From assembly GCF_020009625.1 (NCBI RefSeq), contig NZ_JAIHLP010000002.1:1736001-1800000 (forward strand): 64,000 bases of DNA. The letters are read 5' to 3'. Source of the stretch: Leifsonia poae. Lineage in GTDB: Bacteria; Actinomycetota; Actinomycetes; Actinomycetales; Microbacteriaceae. Of this stretch, positions 52,147 to 61,333 are shown one piece after another. How positions within the stretch are numbered: the first letter of the stretch is position 1; every line of letters begins with the position of its first letter. The position numbers and the translations under genes are program-made. Under the pieces are notes generated by a model that had not been told where the DNA came from, made no database searches, and worked only from the letters and a program-made list of their open reading frames with translations.

Positions 52147-54513
52147 GTGACGACGACAGGCACAGTTCCGCCCACCTCTCTCACCCGACGGGTCGCGGCG
52201 CTCACGGGTGCCGATGGATGGCGAACGGCCGAGCTCCCCTCCGCCGGCCTTCCCTCCCTTGCCCTCTCCGACGGACCTTCCGGAGTTCGCGGCGGCGCGT
52301 TCGGCACCGAGGCATACGGCACTCTGCTGCCCAACGCGACGGCGATCGCCGCCAGCTGGGATGAACAGCTGGTGCATCGTGCCGGTCTGCTTTTGGGCAG
52401 CGAGGCCCGACGGGCGGGGATCGACTGGTTGCTCGCCCCTGTTCTCAACCTCCACCGGACACCATTCGGCGGTCGACACTTCGAGTGCTTCTCCGAAGAT
52501 CCGCTCCTGACATCCGAGGTCGGCGTTGCGATCATCCGTGGCATCCAATCGGCGGGGGTGTCGGCGACAGCGAAGCACTTCGTCGGCAACGAGAGCGAGA
52601 CCGGGCGGCTCGACTACGACGCCCGCATCGATGAGCGCACCTTGCGCGAACTGTATCTCGCCCCCTTCGAAGCCGCGGTGCGCCGCGGCGGCGTCGATGC
52701 CGTGATGGCCGCCTACAACAGCGTCAACGGCATCCGGGCAACCGAAAACCGTCGACTCCTCACCGACATCCTGCGGGAGGAGTGGGGCTTCGGCGGCGCT
52801 GTCGTTTCAGACTGGGGGGCCGCCCGCACCACCGTCGAAACTGCGGATGCGGGCGTCGATCTCGTGATGCCCGGTCCCGACGGCCCGTGGGGTGACGCGC
52901 TCGTCGACGCGGTCTGCGGCGGCGCGCTCCCCGAACGCGTGATCGACGACAAGATCGCCGCGCTCCGCTCCGTCGCTGAACGTCGCGCCGTGAACGTGGC
53001 GTCCTCTGCTGAGGGCACAGATGAGCTCCTCGTCACGCTGGCCGCCGACGGCATGGTGCTGCTGGAGAACGACGGCATCCTCCCGCTCGATCGTCCGACA
53101 AGGGTGGCACTGATCGGCCCCGGCGCTTCGGAGCTCACGCTGCAGGGTGGAGGGAGCGCGCGGGTGCGCCCCGTGCCGATGCCTTCGCTGGATGCCGAAC
53201 TCGCAAACCTACTCGGGCCAGCAACCACGATCGTCGTGGAACCGGGAACATCGATCCGTCGCAGCCTGCCTCCCCTCGACGATGCGCGCATCTGTTCGGG
53301 ACTCGCTGTGACCTTCGAACGCGAAAACGGCACCGTCGCCGGGTTCAGGACACTCCAGCACGCTGACATCGTGTTCGATGACGCCGTCCCCGAGGGCACC
53401 GCACTCGTGCGCGTCGTGACACGACTCCGTCTGGCCGAGCCCGGCAGTCACCAACTCGGCATCCGCGGGAATGGCGAGTTCGCGATACGAATCGCGGGCG
53501 CCACACCCGAGCGGTTCACCCTCCCCGTGCCCGACCGCGATCCGCTCTCGCCTCTCGTGGAGCCGTCCGAGCATCGCGTCACCGTCACCGGAGGCGCGGA
53601 TATCGACGTCGAGATCTCGCTTGTCTGGGATGCGGCCGCCGAATGGCATCTCGTCGACCTCGGCCATGCCGCCCCCGCGCTCGAGGACGACGAACTGTTC
53701 GAGCGCGCGGTGCGCGCCGCCGCACACGCGGACGTAGCGATCGTCGTGGTCGGCACGACTGCCGAGTACGAGTCTGAGGGGTTCGACCGCGACTCGTTGA
53801 GCCTCCCCGGGCGGCAAGACGACCTGGTGAGAGCTGTCAGCGCAGTCTGCACTCGCACCGTCATCGTCGTGAATGCGGGGAGTCCCGTCCTCCTGCCCTG
53901 GTCTGATGAGGTCGCTGCTGTGCTCTGGGCCTGGTTCCCTGGGCAGTGCGGCGCGCGAGCGATCGCTGAGTGCCTCGTCGGCTCCCGCGAACCCGGCGGC
54001 CGGCTCACCACCGCGATCCCCCGCGAGATCGAGGCGCTGCCCTCGGTGCGACCGGTGGCCGGTGTCATTCCCTATGCAGAAGGGGCGCGTTTCGGCAGCC
54101 GGGGCCCGATCCCGGTGCACTACCCCCTGGGGTACGGGCTCGGCTACACCACATGGCACACGGTCTCCGCCGCGGCCCGGCGCGACAGCGCAGGCGCCGT
54201 GGCCGAGGTGACCGTGCGGAACACCGGTGACCGGATGGGCAAACATGTCGTTCAGTTGTTCCTCGACGTGCCCGATGAGGCACCGCGCCTCGCCGGATTC
54301 GCGACCTGTGTCGTCTCCCCGCGCACCGAAGTCGACGTAACCGTCGTCGTGCGCCCCGAAGCGCTCCGACGGTGGCACAACGATGAGTGGCGACCCCTCT
54401 CCGGCCCGTTGCGCCTGCTTGTCGCTGGCGCCGGCGGTCCGCCCCTTCTTATCGACATCGCTCCGGCCGACACCGCAACACGAGACTCATCCTCACCCGA
54501 ACCATCCGCATAA
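52147..54513 (+). CDS. GH3-family beta-glycosidase
   Basis: The product is 788 aa from GTG 52147, which has AAGGAG nine bases upstream. There is no signal peptide. The (beta/alpha)8 domain contains SDGPSGVRG near residue 41, KH143-144 (TAKHFVGNES) and nucleophile D222 (VVSDWGAARTT). The middle part (about 375-525) looks like an inserted PA14-type domain (QHADIVFDDAVPEGTALVRVVTR). The acid/base-bearing C-terminal domain and a fibronectin-III-like tail (VTVRNTGDRMGKHVVQLFLDVPD) follow. Expected to release terminal beta-linked sugars from imported oligosaccharides. Confidence 0.92.
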   Translation: MTTTGTVPPTSLTRRVAALTGADGWRTAELPSAGLPSLALSDGPSGVRGGAFGTEAYGTLLPNATAIAASWDEQLVHRAGLLLGSEARRAGIDWLLAPVLNLHRTPFGGRHFECFSEDPLLTSEVGVAIIRGIQSAGVSATAKHFVGNESETGRLDYDARIDERTLRELYLAPFEAAVRRGGVDAVMAAYNSVNGIRATENRRLLTDILREEWGFGGAVVSDWGAARTTVETADAGVDLVMPGPDGPWGDALVDAVCGGALPERVIDDKIAALRSVAERRAVNVASSAEGTDELLVTLAADGMVLLENDGILPLDRPTRVALIGPGASELTLQGGGSARVRPVPMPSLDAELANLLGPATTIVVEPGTSIRRSLPPLDDARICSGLAVTFERENGTVAGFRTLQHADIVFDDAVPEGTALVRVVTRLRLAEPGSHQLGIRGNGEFAIRIAGATPERFTLPVPDRDPLSPLVEPSEHRVTVTGGADIDVEISLVWDAAAEWHLVDLGHAAPALEDDELFERAVRAAAHADVAIVVVGTTAEYESEGFDRDSLSLPGRQDDLVRAVSAVCTRTVIVVNAGSPVLLPWSDEVAAVLWAWFPGQCGARAIAECLVGSREPGGRLTTAIPREIEALPSVRPVAGVIPYAEGARFGSRGPIPVHYPLGYGLGYTTWHTVSAAARRDSAGAVAEVTVRNTGDRMGKHVVQLFLDVPDEAPRLAGFATCVVSPRTEVDVTVVVRPEALRRWHNDEWRPLSGPLRLLVAGAGGPPLLIDIAPADTATRDSSSPEPSA

Positions 54514-54534
54514 CCCCCTCGAAAGGAAACCGCC

Positions 54535-55818
54535 ATGGTGATCAACGACGACGCCGCTGCGCCCGCAACCCAGACCGCACCACCCGTTCCCCTCGTGCCA
54601 GACGCACGTCCCGCTGTCGGTGGTCTCGCCGTCACGCTCCCGATCGTGATGCTGACACTCTTCGTGGTGTGGACCGCCGTGCCGAGCATCCTCATGCCGG
54701 TGCAGGTGCAGGCTCTCACCGGCAGCACCGATGTCGGCGCTCTCGCCCTGGCGAGTGTGCTCGGAACGATTGCCGCAGCTGTCGCCAACCCCGTCTTCGG
54801 ACGGCTTTCCGATCGCACCCGCTCGCGCTTCGGCCGCCGCAGCCCGTGGATCGTCGGCGGCGCGCTCGCTGGCGGGGCGATGCTGTTGCTGCAGGCTTCG
54901 GCGCCGTCCGTCGTGCTCCTCGGGCTGTGCTGGGCCGGCACGACACTCACGCTGAACGCGTTCCAAGCCGCATACGTCGCCATCGTCCCCGACCGCGTCC
55001 CCGTGCGCCGGATCGGCCTGGTGTCTTCGCTGGTCGGAGCGGGAATGAACGCCGGGGTGCTCCTCGGGTCGCTGATGTTCGTCTTCTTCCCCGAGCTCGC
55101 TGGACCGGCAGGCTACACAATCCTCGCCGCCCTCGTCGTCGTGGTCGCGGTCGCGTTCGTCATCATCAGCCCGGACACGGACTCGCGCGCGCTTCCGCGG
55201 GAACCGTTCCGCCTTCGCGGCTTGCTGTCCACGTTCTGGGTGAGCCCGCGGCAGTTCCCCGACTTCGCCTGGGTGTTCCTCGCCCGGGTGCTACTCATGT
55301 TGGGCTACTTCCTTCTCTTCGCGTTCCTCATGTTCGCTCTGCAGGACTACATCGGCCTGCCCGCCGACCAAGCGATCGGGCAGGGTGCGCTCCTGTTCAG
55401 CGTCAATGGCGCGGCCTCCATCGTGGGCTCCCTCATCGCCGCTCCGTTTGCGGACCGCGGCGGTCGACTGAAGACCTTCGTGCTCATTGCCGGGCTCGGA
55501 CTCGCGGTGTCGCTCGTCGTGCCGCTCCTTCAGCCGACCATGACCGCGATGTACATCTTCGCCGTGATCAATGGGCTTGCCTTCGGCGTCTACATGGCCG
55601 TCGACACCGCCCTCGTCAACCGTGTGCTTCCCGTCCGTGCCGACGCGGGCAAAGATCTCGGGCTGATGAACATGTCGATGGTCATCCCTCAGGTTCTCTC
55701 CGCTTCGCTCGGAGCCCTCATCGTCACGCTGGTCGGCTACTCCGGACTCTTCGCGGTCGCCGCGGCGATCGCGCTCGCCGGCGCGCTCGCCATCGTGCCG
55801 GTGCGGAAGCTCGTCTGA
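54535..55818 (+). CDS. MFS transporter, GPH/sugar-cation symporter type
   Basis: The product is 427 aa with 12 hydrophobic segments. Loop 2-3 carries NPVFGRLSDRTRSRFGRRSPWIVGG, the MFS/GPH motif of cation-coupled sugar transporters. GAAAGGAAA lies upstream of the ATG. It sits between the GH3 hydrolase and the esterase genes, so it probably imports the glycoside or oligosaccharide that both enzymes act upon. The stop overlaps the esterase start (TGATG). Confidence 0.9.
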   Translation: MVINDDAAAPATQTAPPVPLVPDARPAVGGLAVTLPIVMLTLFVVWTAVPSILMPVQVQALTGSTDVGALALASVLGTIAAAVANPVFGRLSDRTRSRFGRRSPWIVGGALAGGAMLLLQASAPSVVLLGLCWAGTTLTLNAFQAAYVAIVPDRVPVRRIGLVSSLVGAGMNAGVLLGSLMFVFFPELAGPAGYTILAALVVVVAVAFVIISPDTDSRALPREPFRLRGLLSTFWVSPRQFPDFAWVFLARVLLMLGYFLLFAFLMFALQDYIGLPADQAIGQGALLFSVNGAASIVGSLIAAPFADRGGRLKTFVLIAGLGLAVSLVVPLLQPTMTAMYIFAVINGLAFGVYMAVDTALVNRVLPVRADAGKDLGLMNMSMVIPQVLSASLGALIVTLVGYSGLFAVAAAIALAGALAIVPVRKLV

Positions 55819-57320
55819 TGCGGCACCCCACCACGGATCGGATCGTACGCACCACGGCCGGCTCCGTGCGGGGGGTGCCGTCCGCCGGCGGGTCAGCGTT
55901 CCTCGGGATTCCGTATGCGCATGATCCCGTCGGCAAGCGGCGGTTCGCTCCACCACTCGCCCACACGGGTTGGGGTGGAATCCGGGCAGCGGACGCGGTC
56001 GGACCCGCGGCACCGCAGACCGAGGATCTCGGCCGCCGCGAGATGTTCGACCTCCCCGACTACGAGACAGACGAAGCAACCTGCCTCACCGTCAATGTCT
56101 GGACTCCCGGGGTGGAGGGCCCCCGGCGCCCCGTGCTCGTCTGGATCCATGGCGGCGCCTTCTCCTGGGGTTCCGGAGGGGACCTCGTCTACGACGGCGC
56201 GCGTCTGAGCACCCGCCGTGACGTTGTCGTCGTGACGCTCAACTATCGGCTCGGCGCTCTCGGTTTCCTCCGCTTGCCGGGAGCGCCCGGTTCCGGTGCG
56301 CTCGGGCTCCTCGACCAGATCGAGGCGCTGCGCTGGGTGCGCGCGAACATCGCAGCGTTCGGTGGCGACCCCGATATGGTGACCCTGTTCGGGCAGTCTG
56401 CGGGCGCCGTGAGCATCGCAGCGCACCTCGCCGCTCCGGAATCGCGCGGCCTGTTCCAGCGCGCGATCCTCCAGAGCGGTAGCGGCGAAATGCTTCTCGA
56501 CGCCGCCGAGGCCGACGAGCGCGCCACGGAGTTCGCGAGCATCCTGGGTATCGAACTCACCGACCTCGCCGCATTCCGGGCGCTTCCTGTCGCGGACATC
56601 CTCCTCGCCCAGGCCGAGTTCGACCGCAGGCTGGAAGATCGGGGCCAGCTCGCGGCCTTCCTCCCTGTCGTCGACGGCTCAGTCCTCGACGAGCAGCCTC
56701 TGGATGCGATCAGGGCCGGTCGTTCCGCCGACGTGCCGCTCATCCTCGGCGCCGCCAGAGAGGAGGGACGACTGTTCACCGAACTGATCGACGGACCGGA
56801 GTTCGAGCCCACGGACGCTCTCGCTGTTCTCCGGGGAGCCTATGCCGACCCCGATGCGGCAGCTGCCGGCTACGCCGCCCAGGAACGATGGACCGATCCA
56901 CGCAGCATCATGGCCGCCGTGCTCGGCGACGAATTGTTCCGCGCTCCCACCGACCGCCTCGCGCACGCGGCGGCAGCCAGGAGCGCGGTCTGGCGGTATG
57001 AGTTCGCCTACCGTTCCGGGGCGGAGGGCAAAGAGCTGGGAGCCTGTCACTCCCTTGAGCTGCCCTTCGTCTTCGACCTGCTCGACACCCCCGCCGCGCG
57101 TCGCTTTGCAGGCAACGACGCACCACAGGCCCTCGCCGAGTGGATGGGCGCCGCGTGGGGCGCCTTCGCGTCCGGGCGCGACCCGGGATGGCCGCGATAC
57201 GACGACGAGGACCGATTAACCCTCATCCTCGACGACCAGATCTTCGTGATCTCCGACCCTCTGGCCGAACGGCGGAGCCTCTGGACCCGGGCGGGATTCG
57301 GGCTCACGCAACCGTCGTGA
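55818..57320 (+). CDS. Type-B carboxylesterase family protein
   Basis: The product is 500 aa, no signal peptide. Conserved parts are FLGIPYAHDPVGKRRF near residue 28, the oxyanion hole HGGAFSWGSG near 111-120, nucleophile S194 in TLFGQSAGAVSIAAHL (GQSAG in place of the usual GESAG), and the His region GACHSLELPFVFD near 415. It hydrolyses carboxylic esters. In this operon deacylation of an esterified (acetylated or feruloylated) sugar is plausible. A much longer in-frame reading beginning at 54387 lies inside the MFS gene and is rejected. Confidence 0.9.
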   Translation: MRHPTTDRIVRTTAGSVRGVPSAGGSAFLGIPYAHDPVGKRRFAPPLAHTGWGGIRAADAVGPAAPQTEDLGRREMFDLPDYETDEATCLTVNVWTPGVEGPRRPVLVWIHGGAFSWGSGGDLVYDGARLSTRRDVVVVTLNYRLGALGFLRLPGAPGSGALGLLDQIEALRWVRANIAAFGGDPDMVTLFGQSAGAVSIAAHLAAPESRGLFQRAILQSGSGEMLLDAAEADERATEFASILGIELTDLAAFRALPVADILLAQAEFDRRLEDRGQLAAFLPVVDGSVLDEQPLDAIRAGRSADVPLILGAAREEGRLFTELIDGPEFEPTDALAVLRGAYADPDAAAAGYAAQERWTDPRSIMAAVLGDELFRAPTDRLAHAAAARSAVWRYEFAYRSGAEGKELGACHSLELPFVFDLLDTPAARRFAGNDAPQALAEWMGAAWGAFASGRDPGWPRYDDEDRLTLILDDQIFVISDPLAERRSLWTRAGFGLTQPS

Positions 57321-57414
57321 GGCATCTCCCAAGCGCGAAGACGCCAGCGACGACAACGCCGTTCACCGCAAGAGCCAGAAACAGCGGTTGGAGGGGTTCC
57401 TTGCTCGTCGGCCC

Positions 57415-57903
57415 CTACTCCTCTCCAGCGGCGGTGAGCGCCGTGGTCGCTTCGACACCGGCGTCACTCACACGGCGGAGGAATGCGGTGATTGCGTCGA
57501 GCTGCGTGTCGTCGTAGTCGGAGCAGAGCTCGTCGACGAGCGCGTTCATCCCCGCGTACAGACCGAGGACCTCGCTGTTGCGGTCGGGGAGAACCCGGAT
57601 GAGCACCGCACGTCGATCGACGGTGTCCCGATCGCGAACGATCCAACCGTCGCGTTCGAGCCTGTCGAGGATCCCGGTCATCGTCGCGGGACGGGCCCCC
57701 GAGAGCTTTGCGAGAGCGGTCGGACTGAGCGGCCCGTGGATCGAGATGAGGTCGAGGCAATCGAAGTCCGTATCCCTCACCTGAACCCGCGCACCGATTC
57801 GGTGATTGAGAACCGACAGTTGCACACGGACGTCCCGGAGCGCGTCGCGGACAGCGTCGGCACGCCTGCTCTGCTCCCCCGAGGGTGACCATTCGGTTTT
57901 CAT
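57415..57903 (-). CDS. MarR-family transcriptional regulator
   Basis: The product is 162 aa. The winged helix spans residues about 45-110 (DCLDLISIHGPLSPTALAKLSGARPATMTGILDRLERDGWIVRDRDTVDRRAV), with the usual DRRAV wing motif. The promoter has TATAAT (57925-57920) with a leader of about 10 nt, too short for a clear RBS. It diverges from the NmrA-like SDR at 57962 across palindromes and so likely represses that four-gene cluster and itself. Confidence 0.92.
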   Translation of the reverse strand: MKTEWSPSGEQSRRADAVRDALRDVRVQLSVLNHRIGARVQVRDTDFDCLDLISIHGPLSPTALAKLSGARPATMTGILDRLERDGWIVRDRDTVDRRAVLIRVLPDRNSEVLGLYAGMNALVDELCSDYDDTQLDAITAFLRRVSDAGVEATTALTAAGEE

Positions 57904-57916
57904 ATGCTACCGTTTC

Positions 57917-57938
57917 CGTATTATACGAGTTCTAGAAC
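57917..57938. promoter_or_regulatory. MarR operator region of the tailoring cassette
   Basis: CGTATTATACG (57917-57927) is a perfect palindrome around T and contains the TATAAT -10 box of the MarR gene on the other strand. GTTCTAGAAC (57929-57938) is a second perfect palindrome. Either or both fit MarR binding. The wider flanks TATGCT (57903-57908) and AGCATA (57940-57945) are also inverted. Confidence 0.6.
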
Positions 57939-57961
57939 CAGCATAGCGGAAGGAGACTGCG

Positions 57962-58663
57962 ATGAAGATCGTCGTGTTCGGAGCGAACGGCCCCACCGGC
58001 AGGTTGATCACGAGAAGAGCGCTCGAGGCCGGGCACTCGGTGACCGCGGTGACCCGCCGCCCTGAAGAGTTCCCCCTGCGCAACGACACACTGCGCGTCG
58101 TCGGCGCGGACGTGCATGACCCGGCCTCCGTCGATGAGGCGGTTCTGGGTCAGGATGCGGTTCTCTCCAGTCTCGGAGTGCCGTACGGCAAGCAGCCGGT
58201 GACCGTCTACTCCGAGGGTGTGCGAAACATCATGGCGTCGATGACGGAGCATGACGTCCGGCGTCTCGTCTGTGTGAGCGCGAGTCTCGCTGATCCCGGC
58301 GCCGGGCCGCACGGCGGATTCTTCGTCGACAAGGTGGCGGGCCCGATCGTCTCCTACTTCGGCCGCACCGTCTACGCCGACATGGTGCGGATGGAGGCTC
58401 TGGTCCGCGCCAGTGACCTCGATTGGACCATCATGCGCCCCAACGGCTTGTTCGAGACCTCGTCGGTCACCGACTACCGAATGGCCGAGGGCTACCTCAA
58501 CGCGTCATTCACCTCCCGCGCCGACCTGGCCGACGCGATGCTTCGCCAGCTGTCGTCGGACGAGTATCTGCGGAAGATCTGTGCAGTGGCCACCGTCGCG
58601 GAGAAGCCGCGCATCCTCCAGCTCCTCCTCCGTGAGGGTGGCGGGAAGAAGGCGGCAGCATGA
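57962..58663 (+). CDS. NmrA/atypical SDR-family NAD(P)-binding protein
   Basis: The product is 233 aa. The N-terminus is MKIVVFGANGPTGRLITRRALEAGHSVTAVTRR, the GxxGxxG pattern of atypical SDRs, followed by GADVHDPASVDEAVLGQDAVLSSLG. The catalytic Tyr is not clear, as is common in NmrA-like members that act as sensors or reductases. GGAAGGAG precedes the ATG. The stop overlaps the DUF1772-type gene (ATGA). First gene of the four-gene cluster under MarR. Confidence 0.9.
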   Translation: MKIVVFGANGPTGRLITRRALEAGHSVTAVTRRPEEFPLRNDTLRVVGADVHDPASVDEAVLGQDAVLSSLGVPYGKQPVTVYSEGVRNIMASMTEHDVRRLVCVSASLADPGAGPHGGFFVDKVAGPIVSYFGRTVYADMVRMEALVRASDLDWTIMRPNGLFETSSVTDYRMAEGYLNASFTSRADLADAMLRQLSSDEYLRKICAVATVAEKPRILQLLLREGGGKKAAA

Positions 58664-59145
58664 TTCGCCCAGTCCTCCGCTTCCTCAGCGACGGGTTCAC
58701 CGGGCTGTTCGCCGGCTTCCTCGTGGGCGTCCTCGTGTTCGAGCTGTCGCTGCGTCGCTTCGACGGCAGCGTCTACGCCCAGACCCAGCAGGTGACCCTG
58801 ATCGCACTGCCTGTCCTCGCCTCCGCGCTCCTGATCCCGGCGATCATCACCACCGGCGCCCTCGTCGCGCTGCAGCTCCGTGTCAAGGACCTGCGTTTCT
58901 GGCTGACGCTCGGTGCGCTCGTGCTGCTGCTCGTCGCCCTCGTCGTCACCCTTGTCGTCAACGTGCCCATCAACCTCGCGGAGGGCGGCTGGAGTGTCTC
59001 ATCGCCACCGCACGACTGGGCGGCGACGCGGGACCGCTGGCAAATCGGACACGCCGTCCGCACCGTGGCAGCCGTTCTGGCGTTCGGTCTGCTCGGGGTC
59101 GTCGCCCAGCTTCCACGTCCGGCTGCCGCAAGCACCCGGCGATGA
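58660..59145 (+). CDS. Anthrone-oxygenase-family (DUF1772) membrane protein
   Basis: The product is 161 aa with four hydrophobic segments. The closing region VNVPINLAEGGWSVSSPPHDWAATRDRWQIGHAVRTVAAVLAF has the N-x-P-x-N ... RW ... H-x-x-R pattern of the anthrone oxygenase/DUF1772 family. Fungal members oxidise anthrones to anthraquinones; most bacterial members are uncharacterised. It is coupled on both sides by ATGA overlaps, to the SDR and the FAD monooxygenase. Confidence 0.78.
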   Translation: MIRPVLRFLSDGFTGLFAGFLVGVLVFELSLRRFDGSVYAQTQQVTLIALPVLASALLIPAIITTGALVALQLRVKDLRFWLTLGALVLLLVALVVTLVVNVPINLAEGGWSVSSPPHDWAATRDRWQIGHAVRTVAAVLAFGLLGVVAQLPRPAAASTRR

Positions 59146-60353
59146 GCGGGGCGAGCTCCCCGGTCGACGTGATCGTCGTCGGGGCTGGGCCGAGCGGACT
59201 CGTTGCGGCGCTGCGCCTGATGGATCTCGGGCTCACCGTCCTGATCGTCGACGCCGCAACAGCACCGGCGCAGGAATCCCGTGCCGCACTGATGCACGCA
59301 GCGACCATCGAGATCCTGGCCGAGATGGGCATGATCGAGGAGCTCCTCGAGCGCGGGGTGCGCACAAGGGCGGTCACGCTCGCCGACGGCGGACGACGAC
59401 TGGCCAGGGTTCCGTTCGACGAACTCGACAGTCCATACCCTTTCGCGCTCGGAATCCCGCAGAACGAGACGGAAGCGATACTCAGCTCGCGGCTGGAACA
59501 GCGCGGACAGCGGGTCATACGCGGCGTGCACGTCCACACCATCGGCCTGATCGGCGAGGCGTACCGGGTCAAAGGCACGCGCGTCCACAGCGACGAGCCG
59601 TGGGAGGCGAGCGCCGCATACGTGGTCGGCGCCGACGGCAAGAACAGCACCGTCCGCGAGCACGCCGGCATCCCGTATGACGGCGCCTCCTACGACGAAG
59701 ACTTCATCCTCGCGGATGTCGAACTCGCCCCGTCCCCGATGCCGGCGGACGAAGCGCGCATCACCCTCTCCCCACACGGGGTGACAGTGATCGGGCTCCT
59801 GCCATCGGGTCGACACCGGATAGTCGCGACAGCACCCCGAGGGCGGGAGACTCCCCGCGAACCCGACCGGGCATACCTCGACGACCTCCTCCGCACCCGC
59901 GGTATCACCACGAACACCCGGGACGCACCCGCGTGGTCCGCACGGTTCAGGATCAGCCATCAGATCGCCCGACGATTCCGCGCGGGCAACATCCTGCTCT
60001 GCGGCGACGCCGCCCATGTTCACAGCCCCGCAGCCGGTCAGGGCATGAACACCGGCATCGCCGACGCCTTCGAGCTCGCACGCAGGATCGCCGAGGCGCG
60101 GGCAGGCGACACGGACGCGCTCGACGAATATGAACGAGTGCGGACCCACGCCGCCGAAGCCGTCGTCGCACTCACCGACCGCATCACCAGGATCGCACTC
60201 GTTCGGACACGCCCCGCCCGCCTGTTCCGCAACACCGCGATCCGCCTGCTCACCCGGCAACCCGGCATCCGCCGCGCTCTTGTCCGATCGATCTCAGGCA
60301 TCGACCGCAGCCCGCTCCCGCGCCCTATCCCGCCGATGAAGGACGTTCGATGA
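59142..60353 (+). CDS. FAD-dependent aromatic monooxygenase (PheA/TfdB type)
   Basis: The product is 403 aa. The FAD domain begins VDVIVVGAGPSGLVAALRLMDLGLTVLIVDAA (GxGxxG near residue 13), with the second FAD motif GNILLCGDAAHVHSPAAGQGMNTGIADAFELARRI near 285 (GD motif). The DG motif is YVVGADGKNSTVRE near 160. This is a class A flavoprotein hydroxylase that hydroxylates aromatic or polyketide-type substrates with NAD(P)H and O2. The thioredoxin-like C-terminal domain of larger members is absent. Overlaps both neighbours. Confidence 0.92.
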   Translation: MSGASSPVDVIVVGAGPSGLVAALRLMDLGLTVLIVDAATAPAQESRAALMHAATIEILAEMGMIEELLERGVRTRAVTLADGGRRLARVPFDELDSPYPFALGIPQNETEAILSSRLEQRGQRVIRGVHVHTIGLIGEAYRVKGTRVHSDEPWEASAAYVVGADGKNSTVREHAGIPYDGASYDEDFILADVELAPSPMPADEARITLSPHGVTVIGLLPSGRHRIVATAPRGRETPREPDRAYLDDLLRTRGITTNTRDAPAWSARFRISHQIARRFRAGNILLCGDAAHVHSPAAGQGMNTGIADAFELARRIAEARAGDTDALDEYERVRTHAAEAVVALTDRITRIALVRTRPARLFRNTAIRLLTRQPGIRRALVRSISGIDRSPLPRPIPPMKDVR

Positions 60354-61192
60354 ACCGCATCCCACTTCCTGCCGACCTCTCCCCGGTGGAACGCTCCGCC
60401 CTGCTGCCTGCGCTCGCGCGCGCACGCGACGCCAGCGAGCCGGCTCCGATCCTGGGCGACCAATGGTCCCGAACGGTCGTGGACCGGTTGGCCGTGGAGT
60501 GGGAGGGCCTCGGGTTACCCCACAAGGAGAGCTCCACAGTCGCGACGCGTGGCCGAATCATCGACGATGCGTGCCGCGCCTTCCTGGAAGCGCACACCGA
60601 CGGCGTCGTCCTCGACCTCGGTTCGGGGCTCGACGATCGGGCGCAACGGGTGAACCCCACGGCCGGATCCATGTGGTTCGACCTCGACCTTCCGAGCATC
60701 CTGGCCGTGCGTCGACGTCTGCCAGAGCGGCCGGAGGTGGCAGCCGAATATCGCGAGCTCGAATCGGATGCGGTTTCCTCCGAATGGCTCTCCGCCATCC
60801 CCCGGGACCGGCCGCTCGCGATTGTGGCGGACGGCTTCTTCCCATTCCTCCCACCGGCGGCGTCCCGACAACTGGTCCACCGACTGGTCGACAGGTCTCC
60901 GAGCGGCCAATTGATCATGAACGGCTACACGACTCTCGCCCGATCGCTGATGCCCCGGGTCAAGGCCATCCGCGACCTCGGCATCGACACCGCCTGTGGA
61001 ACGGCATTCGACGATCCGCATGAACCCGAGAACTGGCACCCGCGCATCAGGCTGGTGGAGCGGACAATGCTCAGCCGCTCCGCGTACGTCGACAAGATGC
61101 CCAGGTCGGTACGCACAGGCATCCGTGTGATGAGCGTGTTTCCGCGACTTGCAGATCGCAGCGACATGGGCGTTCTGCGGTTCACGTTCTGA
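60350..61192 (+). CDS. TcmP/LCM-family SAM-dependent methyltransferase
   Basis: The product is 280 aa. It has the leucine-carboxyl-methyltransferase fold: N-terminal KESSTVATRGRIIDDACRAFLEAH near residue 60, SAM-binding VVLDLGSGLDDRAQRV near 87-101, DLDLPSILAVRRRLPERP near 112, and VADGFFPFLPPAASRQLV near 160. Relatives O-methylate polyketides (TcmP) or protein carboxyls. It overlaps the FAD monooxygenase stop and ends the cluster. The pairing with an FAD hydroxylase and an anthrone-oxygenase-like protein points to a modified aromatic compound. Confidence 0.88.
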   Translation: MNRIPLPADLSPVERSALLPALARARDASEPAPILGDQWSRTVVDRLAVEWEGLGLPHKESSTVATRGRIIDDACRAFLEAHTDGVVLDLGSGLDDRAQRVNPTAGSMWFDLDLPSILAVRRRLPERPEVAAEYRELESDAVSSEWLSAIPRDRPLAIVADGFFPFLPPAASRQLVHRLVDRSPSGQLIMNGYTTLARSLMPRVKAIRDLGIDTACGTAFDDPHEPENWHPRIRLVERTMLSRSAYVDKMPRSVRTGIRVMSVFPRLADRSDMGVLRFTF

Positions 61193-61333
61193 CCAACTCA
61201 CCGAGCGAGACGGGAACGCCGTGAGGTTTGCAGTCGCCGCGAGACAAGAACCGGCTCGACCCGCCTCGCGCCCACCGCTGCCAGAGTTCCTCCCCTCCAT
61301 ACGCTCCTGGCACCCATCGGAAGGGGATGGTTT

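Noticed and set aside
54387..57320. A 977-residue reading frame joining the MFS region to the esterase
   Set aside because: The first 477 residues are an Arg/His-rich shadow of the MFS transporter; the esterase starts at 55818.
58413..60353. A 646-residue FAD protein
   Set aside because: The first 243 residues are the SDR and DUF1772 genes in another frame; the true start at 59142 overlaps the DUF1772 stop.
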